From Myxococcales bacterium (GTDB lineage Bacteria > Myxococcota_A > Polyangia > Polyangiales > GCA-016699535): DNA of 64,000 bases. A program made the translations under genes and the position numbers. The DNA is taken from assembly GCA_020633325.1 (NCBI GenBank), contig JACKDX010000001.1:1364001-1428000 (forward strand), given 5' to 3'. The notes under the pieces are model-generated. The model did no database searches and had not been told where the DNA came from. It saw nothing but the letters and a program-made list of their open reading frames with translations. This document shows positions 1 to 8,670 of this stretch, piece by piece (position 1 is the stretch's first letter; every line of letters begins with the position of its first letter).

Positions 1-62
1 TTCCGATAGGGGATCCGCGGCTAGACCGTTCATTACGTTTTGAGAATCCTTAGGAATAGGAT

Positions 63-521
63 ATGGCTACCGATCTTACACCTCCTCGCAGTCGATTGAT
101 CGTGCTTTATGCGGTGCTGTCTGCGCTGATTCTCATCGCGCTCAAATTTGTTTTGGATGGCTATTTCGTTCGTGTAAGCGAATCGCAAATCAACCAAAAG
201 GTGCTTACGTCGCCGGCGCGCGAGCTCAATGAGGTGATGCGGGCCCAGCTGCAAACCATGGAGAGCGGAACAATGTCGGTGCCGCGCGCGATGCGTGTAT
301 ATCTCCGAGATGGACGCACCGGATTGCCCGCTATTGCACCTTTGCAATCGGGGGACACCCGCCCGCTCTTGGGGTGGAACCATTATCCAAACAAACGCCT
401 TCCGCCATCGGTGATTGGCATGCCCACGCAGGAGGAAATGCTAGCGGCAGGCCGCGAACACCAGAACAACAAAACGCCGCGGGAAAGCTCCCAGACAGGG
501 TTAAAGGCGGAAAGCCCATGA
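63..521 (+). CDS. Small membrane-anchored protein of the oxidase operon, unknown function
   Basis: 152 residues. A short N-terminal tail with two arginines is followed by one hydrophobic segment (about residues 13-32), then a soluble, probably periplasmic part rich in polar residues; a Pro/Gly-rich patch lies near residues 100-115. I do not recognise a named domain. The ATG at 63 follows a purine-rich GGAATAGGA. The stop overlaps the ATG of the SCO gene (ATGA, 518-521), so it is translationally coupled to the cytochrome oxidase operon and an assembly or accessory role is inferred from position only. Nothing clear can be said about bases 1-62; no complete upstream gene is visible. Confidence 0.75.
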   Translation: MATDLTPPRSRLIVLYAVLSALILIALKFVLDGYFVRVSESQINQKVLTSPARELNEVMRAQLQTMESGTMSVPRAMRVYLRDGRTGLPAIAPLQSGDTRPLLGWNHYPNKRLPPSVIGMPTQEEMLAAGREHQNNKTPRESSQTGLKAESP

Positions 522-1387
522 AGCGCGTGCCATTTCAGCTGGTGCAGGCGCTGAGCATTATTGCGGCCATGTTTCTGACGACCGTTTCCACCGTTTGTGC
601 ACAAACCAGGACGGTCGCCGACGCCGTGCCTGGCGTTAAGATTTCAGAACACCTGAACCAATCCGTGCCGTTCGATGCGGTATTTCGCGATCACACTGGA
701 AAGATGGTCCGACTTGGCGACATGTTCGACGGGGACCGGCCGGTGCTGCTTAATCTTGCCTACCATTCTTGTCCAGTGCTTTGCAGTATGGTGATCCATG
801 CCACCGTTGAGGGGCTACGTGGTCTCGAATGGAGCGTGGGAAACCAGTTCAGCGTGATTACCTTGAGCATAGACCCCCGCGACAATCCCTCTTCTGCGGC
901 CGAGAAACGAGAGTCTGTGCTTGAACGATACGGACGCGGCTCTGCGGCGAAAGGCTGGCACTTCCTAACCGGGGACAAACACAACATTGATCGGGTGGCG
1001 CGTGCTGTAGGTTTTGGTTACCACTACGACGAGAAACAAGGCCAGTATGCGCATCCGGCCGCCATCATGTTGCTCACGCCAGCGGGCAAAGTCGCCCGAT
1101 ATCTTTATGGCTTGCGTTTTGATTCGAAAGATCTGCGTTTCGGCCTACTTGAGGCCTCTGAGGGGCGGTCCGTCACGACGAGGGAGCGCTTTCTCCTTTA
1201 CTGTTACCACTACGAGCCAGGAAAGGGTTACGTCCTTATGGCCACGCGACTTATGCAGTGGGGCGGTATAATTACAGTATTACTGCTTTTCGGGTACATG
1301 TGGTACCAGTGGCGGAAGGAGTCACACAAAAAGAGATCTCACGGCTGGCTAGCGGCCCATGATCCCAACGCACGGAACTCTCTATGA
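518..1387 (+). CDS. SCO1/SenC-family copper chaperone for cytochrome c oxidase
   Basis: 289 residues from the ATG at 518; a longer frame from 374 overlaps the previous gene and is not favoured. An N-terminal signal peptide or anchor (about 5-28, ending VCAQ) precedes a thioredoxin-like SCO domain. The copper ligands are visible: SCPVLC gives the CxxxC pair (C85, C89), and the distal histidine lies in YAHPAAIMLLTP (about 179). A C-terminal hydrophobic segment (about 245-265) followed by WRKE suggests a second anchor. SCO proteins deliver copper to the CuA centre of subunit II, and here that subunit follows directly with an ATGA overlap. Periplasmic face of the inner membrane. Confidence 0.92.
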   Translation: MKRVPFQLVQALSIIAAMFLTTVSTVCAQTRTVADAVPGVKISEHLNQSVPFDAVFRDHTGKMVRLGDMFDGDRPVLLNLAYHSCPVLCSMVIHATVEGLRGLEWSVGNQFSVITLSIDPRDNPSSAAEKRESVLERYGRGSAAKGWHFLTGDKHNIDRVARAVGFGYHYDEKQGQYAHPAAIMLLTPAGKVARYLYGLRFDSKDLRFGLLEASEGRSVTTRERFLLYCYHYEPGKGYVLMATRLMQWGGIITVLLLFGYMWYQWRKESHKKRSHGWLAAHDPNARNSL

Positions 1388-2355
1388 CGACGCCGTCTCC
1401 TGACATCTTAAATCAGTTACCCCTTCCGGCCTCGACTTTCGCTGGCGGATACGATTTGCTGTTTTACTTTCTGTTTTGGCTGAGTGCGGTCTTTTTCGTA
1501 GGTGTGTGTGCTGCAGCGCTCTACTTCGTCGTGCGCTACCGCCGCCGCGTAGATACCGAGCGTCCCGGACCCACTGCGGAAAACAAGATTCTCGAATACG
1601 CGTGGACGTTTTTGCCGATCATTCCGCTTGCCATGCTCTTTCATTTTGGATTCAAGGGCTACATCGACGGTGTCGTGGCGCCGGGCGATGCGATCGACAT
1701 TCGGGTCAAAGCGCGGCAGTGGTCCTGGGAGTTCGTGTATCCGGATGGCACCTCTTCGCCGGGCGTATTGGCGGTTCCGGTGCACCGTCCCGTGCGGCTC
1801 ATTATGTCTTCCGAGGACGTGATCCACAGTTTTTTCGTACCGGAATTCCGAGTTAAGCGCGATGTGGTGCCGGGCATGTATTCCACACTGTGGTTCGAGG
1901 CGACCCGCACCGGAGAATTCACTGCATTTTGCGCAGAGTACTGTGGCGCGCCACCCAATCAAACTCAAAGCGGCCATTTTGGGATGTTGGCGAAGGTCAA
2001 GGTGTTGAGCGAGCCTGCCTATGCGCAATGGCTTAAAGAACTGGGGGGTCCCCCGGCTGGCAAAACACCTGAGCAGTGGGGCGAAATGCTCTACACGCAA
2101 TATGCGTGCATCACATGTCATTCCAACAAGCCCGGCGTGCAGCTTGTGGGCCCTAACTTCGTGGGTCTTTGGTCCAAGACCGAAACGCTTGAGTCCGGCG
2201 ATACTGTAGTAGTAGATGAGAACTATATTCGAGAATCCATCCTGGATCCGAATAAAAAACGCGTCAAGGGATTCACCGGTATCGTTATGCCGCCTTTTGT
2301 TTTGGATGATGCCCGGGTTGATGCCATCATCGCCTACATTAAGAGCTTGAAATGA
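1384..2355 (+). CDS. ctaC: Cytochrome c oxidase subunit II with fused cytochrome c domain (caa3 type)
   Basis: 323 residues. Two N-terminal membrane helices (about 24-50 and 72-92) precede the periplasmic cupredoxin domain. CuA ligands are H148 and the cluster C183-A-E-Y-C187 with H198 and M201. The C-terminal 90 residues are a class I cytochrome c: CITCH (242-246) and an axial methionine in VMPPF (M302). The fused haem domain defines the caa3 type, in which electrons enter through the tethered cytochrome rather than a separate soluble one. It overlaps the SCO stop by ATGA and is 28 bases from subunit I. Confidence 0.96.
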   Translation: MTTPSPDILNQLPLPASTFAGGYDLLFYFLFWLSAVFFVGVCAAALYFVVRYRRRVDTERPGPTAENKILEYAWTFLPIIPLAMLFHFGFKGYIDGVVAPGDAIDIRVKARQWSWEFVYPDGTSSPGVLAVPVHRPVRLIMSSEDVIHSFFVPEFRVKRDVVPGMYSTLWFEATRTGEFTAFCAEYCGAPPNQTQSGHFGMLAKVKVLSEPAYAQWLKELGGPPAGKTPEQWGEMLYTQYACITCHSNKPGVQLVGPNFVGLWSKTETLESGDTVVVDENYIRESILDPNKKRVKGFTGIVMPPFVLDDARVDAIIAYIKSLK

Positions 2356-2383
2356 AGGTGCGAGTGGCAAAGGACAGAGGACT

Positions 2384-4054
2384 ATGACGAGCACGGCAGT
2401 ACAGGGAACGAACTACATCACGGCAGCCAAAGGCCTGCGATCGTGGTTGATCACCCTCGATCATAAGCGCATCGGCATGTTGTATTTGATTTCGGTCCTG
2501 GTGGCGTTCCTAGCCGGCGGCACATTTGCGCTTTTGATCCGCACGGAGCTGATATCTCCCGGAAAAACGATCGTGGATGCGCATACCTACAACCAGCTTT
2601 TCACATTGCACGGCGCTCTCATGGTGTTTGGCTTTATTATCCCCTCTATACCTGCGGCGATGGGCAATTTCGTGTTGCCCATCATGCTGGGCGCGAAAGA
2701 CGTAGCATTTCCTCGAATCAATCTCGCTAGCTATTATATCTACGTGATCGGCACGATTTTCTTGCTCGCAGCCATTGTGTCAGGCTCGGTCGATACGGGG
2801 TGGACGTTTTACACTCCGTATAGTGTGCAAGAGTCCGCCCCCGTCATTCTTACGACATTCGGTGTGTTTGTGATGGGATTCTCGTCCATTTTGACGGGGG
2901 TCAACTTCATTACCACGGTACACAAGATGCGCGCACCAGGACTGACGTGGCGCAAGCTCAATCTCTTCGTCTGGGGTATGTACGCGACGAGCGTGATCCA
3001 GGTTTTGGCGACGCCGGTGCTTGCCATCACCCTGTTTTTGCTTCTGATGGAGAATGTGTTGCGGTTGGGCATTTTCGATCCCAAATTGGGTGGAGACCCC
3101 GTGCTCTTTCAGCACTTCTTTTGGTTTTATTCCCATCCGGCCGTCTACATCATGATTTTGCCGGGCATGGCCATTGTGAGTGAGCTGATTTCAACGTTTT
3201 CCCGCCATAAGATCTTTGGTTATTTCTTCGTGGCCATGAGCTCGTTGGCGCTGGCGCTTCTGGGATTTTTGGTATGGGGACACCATTTGTTTGTCAGCGG
3301 CATGTCGGAGTACGCCACAATGGTATTTTCCGCGCTCACCTTTCTCGTCGCTATCCCGTCGGCGGTCAAGGTTTTCAACTGGACAGCAACGCTCTACAAG
3401 GGGTCGATTTCCTTAAAATCGCCGATGCTGTACGCATTGTCGTTTATCGTGTTGTTTTCCGTAGGAGGGCTGACAGGCCTCTTTTTGGGCACGCTTTCCG
3501 TGGACGTCCACCTGCATGATACCTATTTTGTGGTGGCTCATTTTCATTACGTCATGGTTGGCGGCACTGTCTTTGGGTTTCTGGGAGGCCTTCATTACTG
3601 GTGGCCCAAGTTCACCGGGCGGCTCTACAACGAAACTACCGCGGTGGTGGCGTGGGCGCTCGTGTTTGTGGGTTTCAACGTGACATTTGGTTCGCAGTTC
3701 ATTTTGGGCTCTCGTGGCATGCCACGCCGTTACTATGATTACTTGGATCAATTTCAACCGCTGCATGCGTTCTCTTCCGTTGGGGCATACATCTTGGGAG
3801 TGGGATTTGTGGTCATGCTAGGAATGCTGATTCACTCGTTGATCAGGGGAAAAGTGTCCTCCCGGAACCCTTGGATGTCGGCCAGTTATGAGTGGATGAC
3901 CACTACGCCGCCGCCGGTCGAGAACTTCGCTGAGACTCCGATCATGGTGCGCGGCCCTTACGATTATGATGAGGCTTCCGATGAAGAATTATTTGATCAA
4001 GGCAAGAATGTCCCGGCTGTCATGACCGTACGATCGATACCGGTTGGCTCATAG
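2384..4054 (+). CDS. ctaD: Cytochrome c oxidase subunit I, A2-type
   Basis: 556 residues, the usual length, with about twelve membrane helices. Haem and copper ligands are in place: H76 (low-spin haem a), H251 and the cross-link Tyr Y255 in YSHPAVYIMILP, H300-H301 (CuB), and HDTYFVVAHFHY with H386 (haem a3) and H388. The glutamate of the GHPEV motif of A1 enzymes is absent and YSHP (249-252) is present, which is the mark of A2-type oxidases such as the Thermus caa3 enzyme. It reduces O2 to water and pumps protons in the inner membrane. The C-terminus is cytosolic and acidic. Confidence 0.97.
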   Translation: MTSTAVQGTNYITAAKGLRSWLITLDHKRIGMLYLISVLVAFLAGGTFALLIRTELISPGKTIVDAHTYNQLFTLHGALMVFGFIIPSIPAAMGNFVLPIMLGAKDVAFPRINLASYYIYVIGTIFLLAAIVSGSVDTGWTFYTPYSVQESAPVILTTFGVFVMGFSSILTGVNFITTVHKMRAPGLTWRKLNLFVWGMYATSVIQVLATPVLAITLFLLLMENVLRLGIFDPKLGGDPVLFQHFFWFYSHPAVYIMILPGMAIVSELISTFSRHKIFGYFFVAMSSLALALLGFLVWGHHLFVSGMSEYATMVFSALTFLVAIPSAVKVFNWTATLYKGSISLKSPMLYALSFIVLFSVGGLTGLFLGTLSVDVHLHDTYFVVAHFHYVMVGGTVFGFLGGLHYWWPKFTGRLYNETTAVVAWALVFVGFNVTFGSQFILGSRGMPRRYYDYLDQFQPLHAFSSVGAYILGVGFVVMLGMLIHSLIRGKVSSRNPWMSASYEWMTTTPPPVENFAETPIMVRGPYDYDEASDEELFDQGKNVPAVMTVRSIPVGS

Positions 4055-4067
4055 CGTGGAGAAACTG

Positions 4068-4745
4068 ATGACATCGACCCCGGCTCCGCACACCGATGCG
4101 CACCCCAAATTCTTACAGCATCATTTCGATACCCCGGCTCAGCAATTTGATACCGCCAAGCTCGGCATGTGGCTATTTCTCACGCAGGAGGTCTTGTTCT
4201 TCAGCGGGCTCTTCGTAGCGTATTTCGTGTTTCGCTCCTGGCACCCTGAAGCGTTTGCCGCTGGATCTTCGCAGCTCGACCGCGTCATGGGAACGGCCAA
4301 TACGGTGGTCCTGCTCTTTAGCAGTCTCACCGCCGCTTTGGCCGTCCGATCAGCTCAGCTGAACCAACGACACCGGACCTCTGTTTACCTGATGATCACT
4401 ATCGCATGCGCATGTGTGTTTATGGTCGTCAAATACTTCGAGTACTCGCACAAGTTTCATCTTGGCCTGCTTCCGGGGCGCGCCTTTCATCCTCATGATC
4501 TTCCGGCTGGGGTGGTCTTGCCTCCCGATACCAGTATTTTCTTCTCGATCTACTTCATGATGACGGGGCTTCACGGCCTGCACGTGGTGATTGGAATCGG
4601 GATTCTCGTGTGGCTTTTGATCCGCAACATGCGTGGCGATTTCAGCCATCGTTATTTTACGCCAGTCGACATTTCGGCGTTATATTGGCATTTGGTGGAT
4701 CTGGTTTGGATTTACCTGTTTCCATTACTGTATCTTATGGATTAG
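4068..4745 (+). CDS. ctaE: Cytochrome c oxidase subunit III
   Basis: 225 residues from the ATG at 4068, preceded by GTGGAGA at a good distance; an upstream in-frame TTG at 4044 would overlap subunit I and is less likely. Five to six membrane helices follow a His-rich N-terminus (HHFDTPAQQFDTAKLGMW, a typical start of this subunit). The conserved C-terminal stretch around YWHLVDLVWIYLFPLLYL is present. Subunit III binds subunit I and stabilises proton uptake. It lies 13 bases past subunit I and 11 bases before the subunit IV gene, in one operon. Confidence 0.95.
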   Translation: MTSTPAPHTDAHPKFLQHHFDTPAQQFDTAKLGMWLFLTQEVLFFSGLFVAYFVFRSWHPEAFAAGSSQLDRVMGTANTVVLLFSSLTAALAVRSAQLNQRHRTSVYLMITIACACVFMVVKYFEYSHKFHLGLLPGRAFHPHDLPAGVVLPPDTSIFFSIYFMMTGLHGLHVVIGIGILVWLLIRNMRGDFSHRYFTPVDISALYWHLVDLVWIYLFPLLYLMD

Positions 4746-4756
4746 TGAGGCTCTCG

Positions 4757-5146
4757 ATGTCGATACCTTCTTCAGTTTCCACAAAAGACGATGGGCAAGT
4801 GCACGCGCATATTTCCTCGTGGCAGCTGTATGTCGGCATCCTAGTGGCTCTGTTGACATTGACGGCGGCGACAGTGGCGATCTCGCTTGTGCCGCTTGGG
4901 AGTCTGAATTTGACCGCAGCGGTGCTGATTGCGACCATCAAAGCAAGCTTGGTTGTTACGTTTTTTATGCACCTGCGTCACGACAACCGCTTTCATTCAC
5001 TGGTGTTTTTGAGCTCGCTCTTTTTCGTAGCGATTTTCTTGGTTTATACGTTTAACGATACGTCACGGCGTGGCCAAGTAGACCCCTATAATGGCGCGCG
5101 AATCTCCCCCAGCACCGGAGAAGTGGCGCCGGGCGGGCGGCCTTGA
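4757..5146 (+). CDS. Cytochrome c oxidase subunit IV-type (COX4/CtaF-like) small membrane protein
   Basis: 129 residues from the ATG at 4757; a longer frame from 4610 lies inside subunit III and is rejected. A His-containing N-terminal tail is followed by three membrane helices (about 20-42, 52-75 and 81-101). The second contains ATIKASLVVTFFMHLRHD, the signature of prokaryotic COX4-family subunits. The last 30 residues are polar and Gly/Pro-rich. It closes the SCO-II-I-III-IV operon. No haem O or haem A synthase is found in the window, so these must be elsewhere. Confidence 0.9.
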   Translation: MSIPSSVSTKDDGQVHAHISSWQLYVGILVALLTLTAATVAISLVPLGSLNLTAAVLIATIKASLVVTFFMHLRHDNRFHSLVFLSSLFFVAIFLVYTFNDTSRRGQVDPYNGARISPSTGEVAPGGRP

Positions 5147-5200
5147 GCGCGACGCCCCGGAACAATTTTCGGCCTTAGGGGTTGACGGGGCGCAATCGCG

Positions 5201-5617
5201 ATGCAGGTTAAAGGGGTGAGCGAGAAACCGCAGCATGTTAAGGCGCCGAACACGTCCCCAAAAGCGCGACCGTCCAAGTCGCAGTCCCCAGATCGGCTGC
5301 TCATTCACGGACAATCGGACGATGGCCGCACTCTGAAAGTCGTGCGCCAACGCAACCGCCGCTTGGAATTTGGTATCGCCCAGCCATTGCGTCATGGCGA
5401 AGCGGTTCATGGGGAGATCGTGCGGCTTACGCCACACAAGGACTTCCCGCTTCTGTGTGACGTGGAAACCGTTTTAGACACGACGCCCAAGGGTCAAGCT
5501 GAGAGCCGTCCGTCCGGCGATTCCCAAAAAGGGCCCGCCCGCATTTCGTCTCCGACTTACCGGCGAAACTGGGCCGCAGTATGGGGAAATCCCAAGCGCC
5601 CCTCCGAGGCTAACTAA
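5201..5617 (+). CDS. Hypothetical basic soluble protein
   Basis: 138 residues, Arg/Lys/Pro-rich, no signal peptide or membrane segment. The central 50 residues (IHGQSDDGRTLKVVRQRN to CDVETVLDT) look like a compact beta-rich fold, and the end carries YRRNWAAVWG. I believe similar small proteins with an RRNW tail occur in Myxococcota, but I cannot name the family. It sits 54 bases after the oxidase operon with only a weak ribosome-binding site and overlaps the convergent TPR gene by 8 bases at its stop. Coding status is inferred from conserved-looking composition; the opposite strand here is not a better candidate. Confidence 0.65.
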   Translation: MQVKGVSEKPQHVKAPNTSPKARPSKSQSPDRLLIHGQSDDGRTLKVVRQRNRRLEFGIAQPLRHGEAVHGEIVRLTPHKDFPLLCDVETVLDTTPKGQAESRPSGDSQKGPARISSPTYRRNWAAVWGNPKRPSEAN

Positions 5618-6929
5618 CCCTCTGCGGTCGAAATCTGGCAAACAGCATTCCATCGCCGCGAAAACAAAGCCAAGCGGGGCTCTCCCCCATGCTCTTGGGC
5701 GCCGTGGCCCCTGCCATTACCAGCACGTCCCCACTCCAGCCTATTAACATGTCGGAGTGTATGCGGACTGTTCGCTGATGTATCACCGATAGCAAAGATG
5801 GTGGCGCATCGGTGACTAGAAAAACGGTGCCATCTCCCCTCAGTTGCAACATCGGAGTCTCACCGCCAGAGGGAAGGTAACTGTGTTCGTGTTCAACATT
5901 GCCACAGAACGCCGCTACCGACGCTTCGCGCAACACGACTGGAGAACTCGAATGGAGTTTAACAGCGTAGTATGACCTTTTGGGGCCGGGAGCCATTACG
6001 ATCCGCGCAGCGCCACGCAAATGGGAGAGATCATCGTGCGCTGAGGCGCCTCTCTGCGCTTGGGGACGGCCAAAACACCGCCACGGGAGGCGCTCCGATT
6101 GTATGTCTCCCTCGATTGCTACCATATGGGAGGTTCTTGCCACGACCGGCGCCTGATGCGTCGATATGCGCAACGATCCGTCAGGGGCGATCACGATTGG
6201 GTTGTCACCTCCGGGCGAGACCAACCATGGGTTGCTATCCCTGCCGGCCGCCGCCACGTCTCCGACATTCCGCGCGGGAGCATGTGACACATGGCGTGAT
6301 CTGACTCCCGAAATATTGGACGGAGCCAATGTGCGATTCTCCGACAAAGGCCACGTCTCGGGGCGTGTCGAATCGAAGCCAAGCTTCGGGAGGGTCCCCG
6401 AAAACTCCAGTCCAGGCGGGCTGGCAATGCCGGCGTGCGCTTCTGCGACTTGACGCTCTAGATGCGTCTTTACGCGAGCAATAAGCTCATCGGCCCCTGC
6501 CTTCGTGAAGGCTGCATAGGCTTCTTGCATCTGACCGAGCTGCCAGTACGCGGTGCCCAGATACTTCCACGCCCGCAAGTGGTCGGGCTCGGCGTCGACG
6601 ACGAATCTCAAATGACGAATTGCTTTTTGAGGTGAGCTGGCACGGAGCAATGAAAGACCGAGATTCAGTTGTAGAATCGGATCGCTTGCATGCCGCTGCG
6701 CAAGTTTCTCGTAGACTTCGACGGCAAGGGGGTACATGCCCAAACGAAAGTATGCGCCTGCGAGCATGCCCTGACCCCGCTCGTCTTCGGGTTGCATGTC
6801 GAGCGCCCTCTCGAGCTCATATCTCGCCTCCGTGAGGCGATCTTGCATCAACAGGTCTGAGCCTCGGTAGAGATGATAGACAAAGTCATCGCGTAAACCC
6901 GTTCCGCTCGCGGGATGGACGGTAGCCAT
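5610..6929 (-). CDS. TPR protein with C-terminal AIM24-type beta-barrel domain
   Basis: 439 residues from the ATG at 6929 (an upstream ATG at 6965 is possible). Residues about 15-150 form four TPR hairpins (for example YELERALDMQPED, AVEVYEKLAQRHASDP, AIRHLRFVVDAEPDH, AYAAFTKAGADE). A Pro/Ser-rich linker of about 80 residues follows. The last 190 residues resemble the AIM24/TRAP-like beta domain, with LRGDGTVFL and LCFRGDGMLFARF blocks. No signal peptide, so probably cytoplasmic. Function is unknown; AIM24 was named in mitochondria and bacterial members are uncharacterised. It is divergent from pgsA across 87 bases. Confidence 0.82.
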   Translation of the reverse strand: MATVHPASGTGLRDDFVYHLYRGSDLLMQDRLTEARYELERALDMQPEDERGQGMLAGAYFRLGMYPLAVEVYEKLAQRHASDPILQLNLGLSLLRASSPQKAIRHLRFVVDAEPDHLRAWKYLGTAYWQLGQMQEAYAAFTKAGADELIARVKTHLERQVAEAHAGIASPPGLEFSGTLPKLGFDSTRPETWPLSENRTLAPSNISGVRSRHVSHAPARNVGDVAAAGRDSNPWLVSPGGDNPIVIAPDGSLRISTHQAPVVARTSHMVAIEGDIQSERLPWRCFGRPQAQRGASAHDDLSHLRGAARIVMAPGPKRSYYAVKLHSSSPVVLREASVAAFCGNVEHEHSYLPSGGETPMLQLRGDGTVFLVTDAPPSLLSVIHQRTVRIHSDMLIGWSGDVLVMAGATAPKSMGESPAWLCFRGDGMLFARFRPQRVS

Positions 6930-7016
6930 GGAAAAATGATAAGAGACTCCATCCAAACCGGCCAATTAATGCTACATTGGCGTAGGTCGATGCAACATAC
7001 GAACCTACATGGGACT

Positions 7017-7622
7017 ATGCGTAGCACTTCCATAAACGTTCCGAATCTACTGACAGTGCTGCGTGTGCTGATGATTCCGATTGTGCTCGTGTTGATCTAC
7101 GGGCTCACGCCCAAGATGTGTTTCTGGGCGGGTATGGTGTACGCGTTGGCCATCATCACTGACGCCCTCGATGGATGGCTGGCCCGTAAACAGAACCTTA
7201 TTAGCTTGCTCGGGAAGTTCTTGGATCCACTGGCCGACAAGTTAATCGTGATGGCCATTCTTGTCGTGTTGGTCGATCTCGCACGAGCCCCGGCATGGCT
7301 CGTGGTGGTCATCATTGCTCGCGAACTCACGATCAGCACCTTGCGAAGTGTTGCTGTGGGGCAAGGTATGGTCATCGCCGCTGGAAGGGGCGGCAAAGAC
7401 AAAACAGCCTTTCAAATGTTGGGTCTCCTGTTGCTCATTCTCCACTATCCCTACATCCTGTACTTTGGATTTTTTACGATTTCCGTGGACCTGCACCAAG
7501 CCGGCCTTCTCTTGCTGTACATTAGCGTCGCGTTCGCTCTCATGAGCGGTATAGAGTACCTGCGAGCCTTCGTGGGATACCGGCCTTCACAGTCGACTGC
7601 CGCCACCGACCATGTTATGTGA
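7017..7622 (+). CDS. pgsA: CDP-diacylglycerol-glycerol-3-phosphate 3-phosphatidyltransferase
   Basis: 201 residues from the ATG at 7017; starts further upstream (6915, 6990) would add a non-conserved tail. The CDP-alcohol phosphotransferase motif D-x2-DG-x2-AR-x8-G-x3-D-x3-D is complete: D49, D52, G53, A56, R57, G66, D70, D74. About six membrane helices. The enzyme makes phosphatidylglycerol phosphate, the committed step to phosphatidylglycerol and cardiolipin, in the inner membrane. The N-terminal NVPNLLTVLRVLMIP is typical of PgsA. Its stop abuts the next gene, so the two are probably co-transcribed. Confidence 0.93.
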   Translation: MRSTSINVPNLLTVLRVLMIPIVLVLIYGLTPKMCFWAGMVYALAIITDALDGWLARKQNLISLLGKFLDPLADKLIVMAILVVLVDLARAPAWLVVVIIARELTISTLRSVAVGQGMVIAAGRGGKDKTAFQMLGLLLLILHYPYILYFGFFTISVDLHQAGLLLLYISVAFALMSGIEYLRAFVGYRPSQSTAATDHVM

Positions 7623-7627
7623 GGCAC

Positions 7628-8458
7628 ATGTTAGCCACGGAGTCCAAGCAGCTTCGTCGTATTCTCGGTCGCATGGAGCGCGGCGAAGAAGTCATTGAGG
7701 CCTTTTTAAGCCTTGCACATGAGCGGAACGTTCGGAGCGCATGGGTCACCGCACTTGGCGCGTTTGAGTGGGTGGAGTTGGTCGAATACGATCAGGTTCA
7801 GCGGGTGTATAAAGCACCGCGGCTTTTTAACAGCCCGTGTGAGATTCTTTCTCTCACTGGGAATGTATCTTTTAAGGATGGCTCACCGTTTGCGCATCTG
7901 CATACGACCGTGTCCCGAGAAACCGACAACGGGATCCAGGTGCTCGGAGGACATGTGGTTCGAGGGTTGGTGTTTGCATGTGAGTTCATGGTCGAGTGCT
8001 GCGATGATCTTGCCTTGCAGCGGAGATACGATGCGGTGACCGGGCTGCACCTCTGGACGCCGGAGCTCGGGTCGGTGTCCATGTCAGGCATGCCCTCACC
8101 ACGCACAAATCCGTCCCGGCCGTCCGAGCCGACACCGATGGCGCCCTCCGCGAGTTCGGGGTATCCCAGCAACCTGCCGTCCTCGGCAGGGCGCGCCACC
8201 CGTCCCACGCCGCCGCCGCCCTATGCTGCGCAAGTCCCCCCCGATTCCTGGGGCGACGAGGATCCTCAGATAGGGGATTGGCTAGAGCATTCGCAATATG
8301 GCTTGTGCCAAATTGAGCACATCGCCTCCGATGGCGCATGGACCGTGCGGCTCGCAAGTGGCGCATTCAAGACATTGCGGCTCGATTTTTTTCGGGCGTC
8401 TTTGCGCCAGACTCAGGGCGCCGAGCGCGTGTTTACGCTTCGTCCCCGTCGCTCTTAG
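7628..8458 (+). CDS. PPC/DUF296-domain protein with proline-rich linker and C-terminal small beta domain
   Basis: 276 residues from the ATG at 7628 behind GAGG; a GTG at 7619 overlapping the pgsA stop is an alternative. Residues about 5-145 are a PPC (DUF296) domain: LARGEE-like start, SAWVTALGAFEWVELVEYD, the metal-site-like HLHTTVSRET, and a GGHVVRGLVFACEFMV block. A Pro/Ser/Thr-rich linker (about 155-210) leads to a 65-residue C-terminal module (IGDWLEHSQYGLCQIEHI...) that looks like a Tudor- or CarD-like small barrel. In plants the PPC domain occurs with AT-hooks; stand-alone bacterial members are unassigned. Cytoplasmic. Function not known. Confidence 0.8.
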   Translation: MLATESKQLRRILGRMERGEEVIEAFLSLAHERNVRSAWVTALGAFEWVELVEYDQVQRVYKAPRLFNSPCEILSLTGNVSFKDGSPFAHLHTTVSRETDNGIQVLGGHVVRGLVFACEFMVECCDDLALQRRYDAVTGLHLWTPELGSVSMSGMPSPRTNPSRPSEPTPMAPSASSGYPSNLPSSAGRATRPTPPPPYAAQVPPDSWGDEDPQIGDWLEHSQYGLCQIEHIASDGAWTVRLASGAFKTLRLDFFRASLRQTQGAERVFTLRPRRS

Positions 8459-8670
8459 CCAATGCTTTCCGTGGCATGCGTCCCATAAAGGGAATTGTAC
8501 TTGTTTCCCGTCGTCGAATTGTTGTGCCCAAACGTATACCCATGTAGGAAGGGTACGTATGCGCCGCCTACGTGTTCCATCGCGCGACATGAACTTTTTT
8601 CCAGTCTTGCGACTGAACAAAATCGATACGACAGTTGCTGCGTTCATGCTGACCAGAGAAAGTGAGCGCT

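Noticed and set aside
1417..2394. Long minus-strand open frame over the subunit II gene
   Set aside because: It runs antisense to a certain CtaC with all CuA and haem ligands; composition is that of a shadow frame.
8459..8670. Possible small gene or regulatory RNA before the stress protein
   Set aside because: Only short frames (such as one of 23 codons ending near 8547) without ribosome-binding sites; an imperfect ACGTA-type inverted repeat near 8530 is too weak to call.
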